Source of the DNA: DASRLE01 sp963825315
GTDB taxonomy: Bacteria > Verrucomicrobiota > Verrucomicrobiia > Limisphaerales > Palsa-1400
Assembly: GCA_963825315.1 (NCBI GenBank)
Contig: CAWGST010000004.1
Span: 124,001 to 188,000 of the forward strand
Length of the DNA stretch: 64,000 nt
Direction: 5' to 3'
The translations under genes were made by a program, and so were the position numbers. The notes beneath the pieces were generated by a model that did no database searches, had not been told where the DNA came from, and was given only the letters and a program-made list of their open reading frames with translations. Within the stretch, counting starts at the first letter, position 1. Each line of letters begins with the position of its first letter. Shown here piece by piece: positions 8,623-17,675 of the stretch.

Positions 8623-8748
8623 ATTCGCCTCCGCGCGATTCCGGCCGGCGCCAGGATCCCCGGTCGCGCCTCGATCCGCTCACCCCGCCAATACTGGGGG
8701 TGGACAGAATTCGGCCGGAAATGTTATCTTAGTCGTATCAGATTATTA

Positions 8749-11397
8749 ATGGCATTAGGCGCGGCAGTGTGTTTTGCAGGAAATTCGAACTCCCCTGTTT
8801 CAGCCTCAGGCAGTGAGGTGAAACTGACCGGCAGTTGGCGGATGATCTCCGCAAATAACGTATCCGCTTCAGGAGAAAGCCTGTCAACGGTGGGATACAA
8901 TGCTTCAAGCTGGTATGCAACCACGGTCCCGTCAACAGTGCTGGGGACCTTGATCAACAATGGAGTTTATGGCGGCGACAATGTTTTTGTCGGCACAAAC
9001 TATAAAAGTGTGCCGGGATTAACCAATCAAAATTGGTGGTACCGGACCGAGTTTGCCGCGGGAGCGGGATCCCAATACTGGTTAAAGTTCAATGGCATTC
9101 AAAGCAACGCTGATATCTTTTTAAACGGAACCTGGATCGGCTCCGGGACAAGCAACAGTTTTATACCAATCGAATATAACGTCACTGGCAGGATTAGAAA
9201 CGGAACCAATGCATTGGCAGTCAGAATTTATCCGCCGCACGGTGACTTGTTTAATTTAAGTTTCGTGGATTGGCATGAGGGGCCAGGAGATGGCGGCGCC
9301 GGATTGTGGCGTGATGTGCTGTTTCGCACCGCTTCGGGCGCGGTGGGGGTCAAAGACCCTTACGTGGCCACCACCAGTATTACATTCCCCAATCCCGCTG
9401 CCTGTGCGGTATCGGCCCGGGTATTGTTGGATAATGGCAGCGGCAGTGCGGTGTCCGGAGTCTTAAAAGGCGAGATCTCCAAAGCAGGGACGAGTCCCAT
9501 CGCTTTCCAGCAGAACGTCTCATTAAGTGGCGGGGAAAACAGGTGGGTGGCAACAAGCGTTACTGTCCCAAACCCGAAACTATGGTGGCCTTATCAATTG
9601 GGAACACCGCATCTTTATCAATTGAGACTATGGTTTGAGACAGGCGGGTCAGAAAGCGATTTCAAAACGATCAATTTTGGCATCCGGAAATTCGAACAGT
9701 ATCATACCCCGGATGGAATGTGGGGCGTGAAGGTCAACGGCAATAAAATCCTTTGCCGTGGAGCCGGGTATGATTGGGAAATATTCAGCCGTTACACGCA
9801 CTGGCGCAATGAGGCCGAAATGGGATACTTGAAAATGATGGGGCTGAACTCCCTCCGTTTTGAAGGCTGGAATGCCAATGATGAGCTTTATGACATCTGC
9901 AACCGCGAAGGCATTTTCATCATGCTCGGTGAATCCTGCGCCTGGGAATATTACAATAAAGCCGGGCCAAAGGGTCCGGCAAATTCAACCGTGACCGCCA
10001 TGTGTGAGTGGCAAATGAGAGAATTCCGTCATCACCCCAGTCTGGCCATCTGGAATCACGGCAGCGACGTCGAGCCGTCATATCCGCAACAAGATGCGAA
10101 CAATCAGATTTTAGACAAGTATGGTTTCCGGGGCGACGGCGCGGTGGCGAAAAATGTCAGTCTCTGGGCCTGCCTTGATCCTGCCACCTGGGACGGCGTC
10201 AAAATGGAAGGCGAATACAATTATATGCCGCCGCAATACTTCTGGGAAGGGGCGGATCAAGACTTCGGCGGCGGCGCCTGGGGATTCTGCGCCGAACAAG
10301 GACCGGGAGCCATCCTGCCGGAATTTGAGAGTCTTGTAAAATTTATCCCTTCCGCAAGCCTGTGGCCGACAGACAGCGTTTGGGATTATCATACTTCGCC
10401 CTATGCCAATGCTGCGCCAAAAGGCGGTCTTGGCATGACAAAAACCGGGATTGACAAACGCTATGGGATGTCAAGCAGCGTTCAAGAGTTTTGTCAAAAA
10501 GCGCAGCTTTCCCAGTATGAAGCCATGCGGGCGCAATATGAATCGTACTCGGCTTTCAAATCAAGAGCGCGCCGTCCTTCCACGGGAGTTTACATGTGGA
10601 TGTTGTGCGACGCCCAGCCGGGCCTGTTTTGGAACATGTTCGATTATTATATGAAACCAAACAGCGCAACCTTTGCCACTCAAAAAGCCTGCGCAAAAAC
10701 ACTGCACGTCTCATATAACTACGCGGATACTTCTGTCTGGATCAACAATGAAAGCTATGGCAGTTACAGCAACTATAAGGTGTCCGCGCAAGTCTATAAT
10801 CTTGATTTAACCCGGAAACATTCAAATGAAATGACCATCGGGGCCATTCCCGCAAATACCAGCCTGTCCGCCCTGGCCATCGGCAATGTCTCCGGGCTTT
10901 CGACAACCTATCTTATCAGACTGCAATTGAAAAACGCCTCCAGCGCTGTCATTGATGATAATGTTTACTGGTATTCGACACAAACGGATGCATTCAATTT
11001 TGCCAATCACAGTAATGATGGCTGCGAAGTTGCCAGATATGCGGATCTGACCGGGCTGAACAGCCTTCCGACCAATGGCCATGTGACCATATCAGGTTCA
11101 AAAACCGCGAGTAACGGTGTGGAGACGGCAACGATTAACCTGCAAAATATTTCCGGCTCCAATTTGGCATTCTTCATGCGCGCTGAAGTGACGAAAGGGT
11201 TGAACGGCCAGGAAGTGGTCCCGGTATATTATGACGACGGCTGTATTACACTTTGGCCGGGTGAATCAAAGACCATCACCGCAAAATACGCCACGGCGGA
11301 TCTTCAGGCACAGACGGCATATTTGCGCGTGAGCGGCTTCCATGTAACACAGAAATCAAGCCCGATCTCATCTGGCGGACCGGCTCCGACACCATGA
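8749..11397 (+). CDS. Secreted GH2 glycosidase, exo-beta-D-glucosaminidase-like
   Basis: An 882-aa glycoside hydrolase family 2 enzyme. It has a short signal sequence (MALGAAVCFAGNS), a jelly-roll sugar-binding domain (WYATTVPSTVLGTLINNGVY, YWLKFNGIQSNADIFLNGTWIG), an Ig-like domain, a TIM barrel and C-terminal Ig-like domains. The closest recalled family is the CsxA-type exo-beta-D-glucosaminidase: IWNHGSDVEPS (Asp ~440, general acid in that subfamily), WGFCAEQGPG (Glu ~516, nucleophile) and LFWNMFDYYMKPN. The likely role is removal of glucosamine or a related sugar from chitosan-like or glycan polymers outside the cytoplasm. No Shine-Dalgarno site precedes ATG 8749, and no earlier ATG or GTG was found in frame nearby. 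Other GH2 specificities (mannosidase) are possible. Confidence 0.88.
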   Translation: MALGAAVCFAGNSNSPVSASGSEVKLTGSWRMISANNVSASGESLSTVGYNASSWYATTVPSTVLGTLINNGVYGGDNVFVGTNYKSVPGLTNQNWWYRTEFAAGAGSQYWLKFNGIQSNADIFLNGTWIGSGTSNSFIPIEYNVTGRIRNGTNALAVRIYPPHGDLFNLSFVDWHEGPGDGGAGLWRDVLFRTASGAVGVKDPYVATTSITFPNPAACAVSARVLLDNGSGSAVSGVLKGEISKAGTSPIAFQQNVSLSGGENRWVATSVTVPNPKLWWPYQLGTPHLYQLRLWFETGGSESDFKTINFGIRKFEQYHTPDGMWGVKVNGNKILCRGAGYDWEIFSRYTHWRNEAEMGYLKMMGLNSLRFEGWNANDELYDICNREGIFIMLGESCAWEYYNKAGPKGPANSTVTAMCEWQMREFRHHPSLAIWNHGSDVEPSYPQQDANNQILDKYGFRGDGAVAKNVSLWACLDPATWDGVKMEGEYNYMPPQYFWEGADQDFGGGAWGFCAEQGPGAILPEFESLVKFIPSASLWPTDSVWDYHTSPYANAAPKGGLGMTKTGIDKRYGMSSSVQEFCQKAQLSQYEAMRAQYESYSAFKSRARRPSTGVYMWMLCDAQPGLFWNMFDYYMKPNSATFATQKACAKTLHVSYNYADTSVWINNESYGSYSNYKVSAQVYNLDLTRKHSNEMTIGAIPANTSLSALAIGNVSGLSTTYLIRLQLKNASSAVIDDNVYWYSTQTDAFNFANHSNDGCEVARYADLTGLNSLPTNGHVTISGSKTASNGVETATINLQNISGSNLAFFMRAEVTKGLNGQEVVPVYYDDGCITLWPGESKTITAKYATADLQAQTAYLRVSGFHVTQKSSPISSGGPAPTP

Positions 11398-11604
11398 CCA
11401 ACGCGAATCCAGGTTTCTTCGCTGTTGTCGCTGGATAGGGTTGTGATGTAAACACCTTGCTGACAACTGGTTGTGATAATTTAACGGATAAAATGCGGAA
11501 AATTTCACTATTTTTGCCGGCGTTGCTGACTGACAAAAAAAGTCTTTCTTTCCGGACGGCCTTTCCAAATCATGCTCCCTGACACGCATTTTGGCCATTG
11601 ACCC

Positions 11605-12606
11605 ATGAACGAACAGAATTCAGGAGCCGCACCGGTTGAATCAACTCCTTTGCCCATGCCTTACAAGGACCGTTCCGCGGGTTTGATCGTCTTCGGTATT
11701 CTGACCATATTGCTGGGCTGTCTGGCCGGGCTGCTTGTCCCCTTGATGCTGTTTGGGCAGGCGGCGTCTGCCAAAGCCACCAGCGCGGCGGCCCCGTTTT
11801 CGACCATCCTGCCTGTCTTATCCATCTACGGGATTTTGGCGGTGGCGTTGGTGTGGCTGGGAATTGGCTCCATCATGGCCCGGCGCTGGGCCAGGGCGTT
11901 GTTGCTCATCTTTTCCTGGACTTGGCTCATCATGGGACTGATCGTTGTGATTTTCCTGGCGTTCTTCATACCGCGCCTCCTGGCGAACATGCCCCCCGGA
12001 GCGGCGTCGCCTTCGGCAGCAATGGGCATGATAATAATGGTCTTCATGTTCCTGATATTCGCCGTCTTTTTCGTCATTTTGCCGGTGGTCTGGACGTTTT
12101 TCTATAACAGCAGGCATGTGAAAGCCACATGTGAAATGCGCGACCCCGTAACGCGTTGGACCGATGCCTGTCCGTTGCCAGTGTTGGGCCTCTGTTTGTT
12201 TTTGATGGTTTCCGTGCCGATGATGCTGATCATGCCCATTGCGGGCCATGCCGTAATGCCATTTTTTGGAATTTTTCTCACGGGAATGCCGGGCGCGATG
12301 TTCTGTCTGGCCATCGCCGCCCTCTGGAGTTATGCCGCTTGGTCGTTGTATAAACTCCAGCAGCGGGGTTGGTGGCTGATCTTAATCGCAGTGTGTGTGT
12401 TTACGGCATCCTCCCTCCTGACGTTTGCGCGGCATGATATGATGGAAATGTATCGCCTGATGGGTTATCCCGAGGCGCAAATCGAACAGATACAAAAGTC
12501 CGGCTTCCTGATTGGGAACCGCATGGGATGGATGACGTCGCTTTGCATGTTGCCGTTGTTGGGCTATCTCCTCTTCATCAGAAGATTTCTCCGCCGCCAA
12601 TCATAA
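11605..12606 (+). CDS. Multi-pass membrane protein of unknown function
   Basis: A 333-aa product with a polar N-terminus of ~25 residues, then about seven hydrophobic helices: AGLIVFGILTILLGCLAGLLVPLMLF, ILPVLSIYGILAVALVWLGIG, LLLIFSWTWLIMGLIVVIFLAFF, MGMIIMVFMFLIFAVFFVILPVV, LPVLGLCLFLMVSVPMMLIMPI, MFCLAIAALWSYAAWSLY, WLILIAVCVFTASSLL, plus a last helix. It ends in a basic RRFLRRQS. No catalytic motif is recognised. The TolB-like gene follows by 40 nt, so they may be cotranscribed, but the connection is not evident. Confidence 0.7.
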   Translation: MNEQNSGAAPVESTPLPMPYKDRSAGLIVFGILTILLGCLAGLLVPLMLFGQAASAKATSAAAPFSTILPVLSIYGILAVALVWLGIGSIMARRWARALLLIFSWTWLIMGLIVVIFLAFFIPRLLANMPPGAASPSAAMGMIIMVFMFLIFAVFFVILPVVWTFFYNSRHVKATCEMRDPVTRWTDACPLPVLGLCLFLMVSVPMMLIMPIAGHAVMPFFGIFLTGMPGAMFCLAIAALWSYAAWSLYKLQQRGWWLILIAVCVFTASSLLTFARHDMMEMYRLMGYPEAQIEQIQKSGFLIGNRMGWMTSLCMLPLLGYLLFIRRFLRRQS

Positions 12607-12646
12607 AAGGCTGAAGAAAACCAGGAAGTAAGAGTTAAGAAGCATT

Positions 12647-14143
12647 ATGCAAACAATCACCGCCATCGCCTTTTCATCGCTCGTCATGAGCGCCAGCGTC
12701 ATTTTGGCGCAACCGGCCAATCTGGGCCTCTTTTCGAGGAACAAAGACGTCGGCTCGCCAAGCCGCGCGGGATCGGTGGTGTGCGATCCTGCTGCCGGAA
12801 CGTACCTGGTTTCCGGCGGCGGAAGCAACATGTGGGCGGGGACCGACGACTTCCAATTTGTCTATAAGGAAATGTCCGGGGACCTGAGTTTCTCGGCCAG
12901 CGTCCGATGGCCCAAACCCGGCGGCAACGCCCATCGCAAGGCGTGCCTGCTGATCCGCCAATCGCTGGAGCCGGATTCGCCGTACGTGGATGTGGCCCAG
13001 CACGGGGTCGGCTTGACGGCGCTGCAATTCCGCGAAACCAAGGGTGGCAACACGCAGGAGACACAATCGAGTTTTTCCGGCCCGGCGCGGGTCGGGATTG
13101 AGAAGCGCGGCGATTATGTTTCGTTTTGGATTTCAAACCATGGGGAGGAGTTGCATCCGGCGGGCGGCTCCTTCAAGCTGCCGTTGACGGAACCATTTTA
13201 TGTGGGGCTGGCGGTGTCGGCCCATGACAATAATACGATTGAGCAGGCGGAGTTTTCCAAGGTGGAACTGAAGGCGCTGCCGCCGCTGGCGGCCGGCGCC
13301 AGAGGACAGGTGCAAAGCACCTTGGAATTCATGCCCATCGCCTCCACCGACCGCACCATCGTTTATCACACCAACGTCAACATCCAGGCGCCCAATTGGA
13401 CCGGGGACAACCACCTGATCTTCAACAGCGGCGGGAGATTGTACAAGATCGGAATCACCAATGGCACGGTGCCGGAACCCATCAACATTCAAGAGGTGGA
13501 AAACATCAACAACGACCACGGGATTTCGCCGGACGGGGCACAGTTGGCCATCAGCGCCGGCAGCCCGTCCAGGATTTATGTCGGCCCCATCGGCGGAGGC
13601 GCGTTCAAGCTGATAACGCCCGCCGGACCATCGTACTTCCACGGATGGTCACCGGATGGCAGGACGCTGGCCTTCTGCGGGCAGCGGAACGGCGAGTTCG
13701 ATGTCTATACCATCCCAGCCGAAGGCGGCGGGGAAAAGCGGCTGACGACCACCCCGGGACTCCATGACGGCCCGGAGTATTCTCCAGACGGCCGGTACAT
13801 TTACTTCAATTCCGAACGGTCGGGTTTGATGCAAATTTGGCGGATGAAAACCGACGGGTCGGAGCAGACACAGATGACGCCGAATGACGGCCACAACAAC
13901 TGGTTTGCCCACATTTCGCCGGATGGAAGGAACATGGTGTTCCTGACGTTTGACAAAGACGTCAAGCCCAACGATCACCCGGCCAACAAGGATGTGATGC
14001 TGCGCATGATGCCGGCCAACGGCGGCACGATCACCACCCTGGCGAAGTTTTTTGGCGGACAGGGAACGATCAACGTTGCGTCGTGGTCGCCGGACAGCCG
14101 GAACATCGCCTTTGTCACTTACACCACGATCCATCCCAGGTAG
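12647..14143 (+). CDS. Secreted TolB-like beta-propeller protein with N-terminal jelly-roll domain
   Basis: A 498-aa product with a signal peptide (ITAIAFSSLVMSASVILAQP). Residues ~25-210 form a jelly-roll/DUF1349-like domain (TYLVSGGGSNMWAGTDDFQFVYK, GDLSFSASVRW, KACLLIRQSLEP, FYVGLAVSAH). Residues ~225-498 carry WD40-like PD40/TolB blades: ISPDGAQLAIS, WSPDGRTLAFCG, YSPDGRYIYFNSE, ISPDGRNMVFLTF, WSPDSRNIAFVTY. This architecture is common in Verrucomicrobiota and Planctomycetota secreted proteins. The domain call is firm; the ligand is unknown. Confidence 0.82.
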   Translation: MQTITAIAFSSLVMSASVILAQPANLGLFSRNKDVGSPSRAGSVVCDPAAGTYLVSGGGSNMWAGTDDFQFVYKEMSGDLSFSASVRWPKPGGNAHRKACLLIRQSLEPDSPYVDVAQHGVGLTALQFRETKGGNTQETQSSFSGPARVGIEKRGDYVSFWISNHGEELHPAGGSFKLPLTEPFYVGLAVSAHDNNTIEQAEFSKVELKALPPLAAGARGQVQSTLEFMPIASTDRTIVYHTNVNIQAPNWTGDNHLIFNSGGRLYKIGITNGTVPEPINIQEVENINNDHGISPDGAQLAISAGSPSRIYVGPIGGGAFKLITPAGPSYFHGWSPDGRTLAFCGQRNGEFDVYTIPAEGGGEKRLTTTPGLHDGPEYSPDGRYIYFNSERSGLMQIWRMKTDGSEQTQMTPNDGHNNWFAHISPDGRNMVFLTFDKDVKPNDHPANKDVMLRMMPANGGTITTLAKFFGGQGTINVASWSPDSRNIAFVTYTTIHPR

Positions 14144-14239
14144 GCGCAGGAACAGGCTTCAGGCCGCAAACCGATTAATCGCTCCATATTGAATTTTTTG
14201 CTGGCGTTGCCGCCAGCGGGGGTTATAGTCAGCATAAGC

Positions 14240-14680
14240 ATGACAACAAGCGTAAACATCGGCACTATTTTGCATCACAAGGGAACCAGCGTGTGGACCA
14301 TTTCCCCCGGCGCGACTGTGTTCGAAGCCATTCAACTGCTGGCCCAAAAGAATATCGGCGCATTGCCCGTGGTGGAGGGGGACAAGGTGATCGGCATTTT
14401 CTCGGAGCGCGATTACACCCGCAAAGTCGCCCTGGCAGGCAAGACTTCCCAGAAGACGCTCGTGCGCGAAATCATCTCCACTGATGTCACCAGCGCCACG
14501 CCCCACCACACCATCGAGGATTGCATGCGGCTGATGACGGAGAAACGCGTCCGGCACCTGCCCATATTGGAGGATGGCAAGATGGTGGGACTTGTCTCTA
14601 TTGGCGACTTGGTCAATTGGATTATCTCCGCCCAAAGCGCCACTATCGATCAGATGCAGTCTTATCTGTCGGGAAGATAA
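14240..14680 (+). CDS. Two-CBS-domain protein
   Basis: A 146-aa protein built of two CBS motifs forming one Bateman module: TVFEAIQLLAQKNIGALPVV...VIGIFSERDYTRKVAL (residues ~22-65) and TIEDCMRLMTEKRVRHLPIL...MVGLVSIGDLVNWII (~90-135). Such modules bind adenosyl nucleotides (AMP, ATP, SAM) and act as energy or ligand sensors. No effector domain is attached. ATG 14240 is preferred because an upstream in-frame start would add a hydrophobic stretch unlike the family. It stands alone, convergent with ilvD. Confidence 0.88.
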   Translation: MTTSVNIGTILHHKGTSVWTISPGATVFEAIQLLAQKNIGALPVVEGDKVIGIFSERDYTRKVALAGKTSQKTLVREIISTDVTSATPHHTIEDCMRLMTEKRVRHLPILEDGKMVGLVSIGDLVNWIISAQSATIDQMQSYLSGR

Positions 14681-14690
14681 GCGGGTGCTC

Positions 14691-14790
14691 CGAATGTCGA
14701 TTGTCGAAATCCTAATGACCAATCAATGCCCAATTGACCCAATGACGAAACTTCGTCATTCGTGCTTGGTCCTTAGACATTTTCAACAAA
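14691..14790. terminator. CCAATGAC-rich spacer with perfect dyad between convergent genes
   Basis: The spacer between the CBS gene and ilvD contains repeated AATGACC/AATGCCC/AATTGACCC words. A perfect dyad follows: AATGACGAA (14741-14749), two bases, TTCGTCATT (14752-14760). Its place between two convergent genes suits a bidirectional terminator, but no long T-run is present. The word-repeat flank looks like a dispersed intergenic repeat. Confidence 0.45.
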
Positions 14791-14796
14791 CCCGGC

Positions 14797-16530
14797 TTAG
14801 TCGAGATCCAGATTCTGGTCCGTCACCGCCCCAAAGGATGCCTGCGTCACCGCATGGGCGTACTTGGCCAGGACGCCGCGGGTGTAACGCGGCTTGATGG
14901 GTTTCCAGGCCTTGCGGCGCGCCTGCATTTCCCGGGCCGAAATTCTCAGGCTGATCTCGCTCCTTTCCGCATCAATCACGATCCGGTCGCCATTCCTGAC
15001 CAGCGCCAGCGGGCCGCCCACATAGGCCTCCGGCGTGATGTGCCCCACCACAAAGCCATGCGTGCCGCCCGAAAACCGCCCGTCGGTGATCAAAGCGACT
15101 TCCTTCCCCAAACCTTTGCCTGAAATGGCGCTGGTCGGCGCCAGCATTTCGCGCATGCCCGGTCCGCCCTTTGGGCCTTCGAAACGGATCACGATCACTT
15201 CGCCCTTTTTAATCGTGCCATCCAGGATCTTTTGCAAAGCTTGCTCTTCTGAATCATAGACGCGCGCCGTTCCTTCAAAACGCGTTCCTTCCTTGCCGGT
15301 GATTTTGGCCACGGCGCCGCCCGGGGCCAGATTCCCGTAAAGGATCACCAGATGGCTCTTCTTTTTGATCGGATCATCCAGAGGCCGGATAATTTCCTGG
15401 AACCGCGGATAGGGCGCGACATGGGCCAGGTTTTCGGCCAATGATTTGCCGGTGACGGTCACGCAATCCCCGTGCAGCAATCCCGCATCGAGCAGCATCT
15501 TCATCAACGGTTGGATGCCGCCGATGGCCACCAATTCCGACATGAGATGCCTTCCGCTCGGCTTCAAGTCAGCCAGCACGGGGACGTGTTTGCCGATTTT
15601 GGTGAAGTCGTCCAGGGCCAATTTGACCCCGGCGGCATCGGCCATGGCCAGGAGGTGCAAAACAGCGTTGGTCGAACCGCCCAGCGCGATGACCACGGCA
15701 ATGGCGTTTTCAAAAGCGCGGCGGGTCATAATGTCGAGCGGGCGCAAGCCGCGTTGGAGCATGGCCATGACCGCCGCGCCCGCGCGCTGGCAATCTTCCT
15801 TCTTCGCCTTGGAAACGGCGTTTTGGGCGGAGCTGTTGGGCAGGCTCATCCCCAGCGCTTCGATGGCGCTGGCCATGGTGTTGGCCGTGTACATCCCGCC
15901 GCAAGAGCCGTGTCCCGGAATGGCGCAGGCCTCGACCTTCTGCAATTGCGCGTCGTTGATTTTCCCGGTGGCATGAGCGCCCACCGCCTCAAAAACCGAC
16001 ACGACATCCAGCTTGCGCGCATCTCCGGTGATGCATCCGGGCAGAATCGTGCCGCCATAGACAAAAACCGCCGGCCGGTTCAAACGCGCCATGGCCATTA
16101 ACGAACCCGGCATGTTTTTGTCGCAGCCGCCAATGGCCACAAATCCATCCATCCCCTCGCAGGCCACCACGGTTTCAATCGAATCGGCAATCACCTCGCG
16201 CGACACCAGCGAATACTTCATCCCCTCCGAACCCATCGAGATGCCGTCGGAAACGGTGATCGTGTTGAAAATAATGGCTTTTCCCCCGGCGCGATTGGCG
16301 CCCGCTTCGGCTTCGCGGGCCAATTGATCAATATGCGCATTGCACGGCGTGACCATGCTCCAGGTGGAGGCGATGCCGATGATCGGTTTTTTGAAATCTT
16401 CCCGCTTGAAGCCGACGGCGTAGAGCATGGCGCGGCTGGGCGCCCGTTCGGGACCATCGAGGACGATGCTGGAGTGAGCGCGCGAGGCTGCGTTGTTTTC
16501 GCCGGTGGATTTGAATTTCTTTGTTTTCAT
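14797..16530 (-). CDS. ilvD: Dihydroxy-acid dehydratase
   Basis: Third common step of valine/isoleucine synthesis, dehydrating 2,3-dihydroxy acids to 2-keto acids with an Fe-S cluster. The 577 aa match the family. Visible marks: IGIASTWSMVTPCNAH, VACEGMDGFVAIGGCDKNMPG (cluster Cys), GSCGGMYTANTM (cluster Cys), LGGSTNAVLHLLAMA, and ITDGRFSGGTHGFVVGHITPEA. ATG 16530 (MKTKKFKS) is chosen over the longer frame because the extension is not family-like. It is divergent from the DUF3592 gene, with ~93 nt between starts. Confidence 0.96.
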   Translation of the reverse strand: MKTKKFKSTGENNAASRAHSSIVLDGPERAPSRAMLYAVGFKREDFKKPIIGIASTWSMVTPCNAHIDQLAREAEAGANRAGGKAIIFNTITVSDGISMGSEGMKYSLVSREVIADSIETVVACEGMDGFVAIGGCDKNMPGSLMAMARLNRPAVFVYGGTILPGCITGDARKLDVVSVFEAVGAHATGKINDAQLQKVEACAIPGHGSCGGMYTANTMASAIEALGMSLPNSSAQNAVSKAKKEDCQRAGAAVMAMLQRGLRPLDIMTRRAFENAIAVVIALGGSTNAVLHLLAMADAAGVKLALDDFTKIGKHVPVLADLKPSGRHLMSELVAIGGIQPLMKMLLDAGLLHGDCVTVTGKSLAENLAHVAPYPRFQEIIRPLDDPIKKKSHLVILYGNLAPGGAVAKITGKEGTRFEGTARVYDSEEQALQKILDGTIKKGEVIVIRFEGPKGGPGMREMLAPTSAISGKGLGKEVALITDGRFSGGTHGFVVGHITPEAYVGGPLALVRNGDRIVIDAERSEISLRISAREMQARRKAWKPIKPRYTRGVLAKYAHAVTQASFGAVTDQNLDLD

Positions 16531-16623
16531 AAAGCGGCTGCCATTTAAAGGCCAACCCGCCACGTTGACAAGCCGCCAGATTTGCGGATTTTCAGGTTTG
16601 TCAGGAATCAAATCTGCTGCACA

Positions 16624-17655
16624 ATGGCAGTGATGCGCAAGTCCGGCTTAATTTACCCTCTGTTGCTGCTGGTCTGCTGGACGGGTTTAATCGTCGCGGG
16701 CACCTATGCCTTGCTGGAGACGACAGTGCGCCAATATCTCGCCCTGCGCTTTTCCACCACCCAAGGCAGAATTGTTCGGAGCGAAGTCGGGCATGGAACC
16801 GTCAGGCGCCTCGGGGTCGAAATTGAATACAATTATGCCGTGGACGGAGTGGACTACACCGGCCATCGCTACCGTTACGACGATCACAATGCGACTTTGG
16901 AATGGGGCGCCACTGTCGAAGAACGTCCCCGCTGGTCGTTCCAGACAGTCTATTACAATCCGAAGAATCCCGCCGACGCGCTTCTGAAGCCGGGCGTTGA
17001 TGGGGGCGACTTGTTGCTGCTTCTTTTTGCCCTGCCATTGAACGTTTTGACCTATACACTCTGGATCGCCATGATCACTCGGGTGCGGGAAAAATGCCGC
17101 ATCCGGCCGGCCGGCGGTGTGCGGATTCTCAAGCAACCAGGGGAAACCCGTGTTTCGCTGGCGGAAATACCGGCGATCTCATCGGGGTTTTATGGCATGG
17201 CCGCCGCCGCGTTTATTGCCGCCTTTCCGGTCGTCATCGCGGGAGGATTCGAGCCAACGCTGCGCCTGATGAAGGCGGCTTGGGCCGTGGTCCTGGCGGC
17301 GGGCGGCGCGGTTTTCGTGTGGCGGGCGTTCAGGAACGGGTCTGGCATCTACGATTTGCGCATCAACCAGGCCTTTCAAACTGTCACGCTTCCGCAAACA
17401 GCCGGTCGCAGGAAGCCCCTCACCATTGCCCGCCGCGAAATTTCCGGCGTCTCCATGCAAAGGCGCGTGAGCAAAAGCCCCAGCGGCACGCATTTCAGCT
17501 ATCTTCCGGCCTTGCACCGCAGCGGGTTGGATGCCGAATCCCAGTCCATAAAATTGATCACTTTGGGCTGGAGCGAGGAAAAGGCTCAAGCCTTCAGCCA
17601 ATGGCTCAGCCAGGAACTCGGCGTCGAATTCAAAGGGGTCGAGGAAGAAACATAA
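16624..17655 (+). CDS. DUF3592-like membrane protein
   Basis: A 343-aa product. It opens with a membrane helix (GLIYPLLLLVCWTGLIVAGTYALL) and then an extracytoplasmic beta domain of the DUF3592 type: TTQGRIVRSEVG, IEYNYAVDGVDYTGHRYRY, VYYNPKNPADALLKPGVDG. A second membrane helix (LLLLLFALPLNVLTYTLWIA) follows. The C-terminal half has two more helices and a soluble domain (SGIYDLRINQAFQTVTLP). Either ATG 16624 or ATG 16633 could be the start. No function is known for DUF3592. parE starts 20 nt downstream, so the genes may share a transcript. Confidence 0.72.
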   Translation: MAVMRKSGLIYPLLLLVCWTGLIVAGTYALLETTVRQYLALRFSTTQGRIVRSEVGHGTVRRLGVEIEYNYAVDGVDYTGHRYRYDDHNATLEWGATVEERPRWSFQTVYYNPKNPADALLKPGVDGGDLLLLLFALPLNVLTYTLWIAMITRVREKCRIRPAGGVRILKQPGETRVSLAEIPAISSGFYGMAAAAFIAAFPVVIAGGFEPTLRLMKAAWAVVLAAGGAVFVWRAFRNGSGIYDLRINQAFQTVTLPQTAGRRKPLTIARREISGVSMQRRVSKSPSGTHFSYLPALHRSGLDAESQSIKLITLGWSEEKAQAFSQWLSQELGVEFKGVEEET

Positions 17656-17675
17656 ATAATTCATACTTCTCCATT

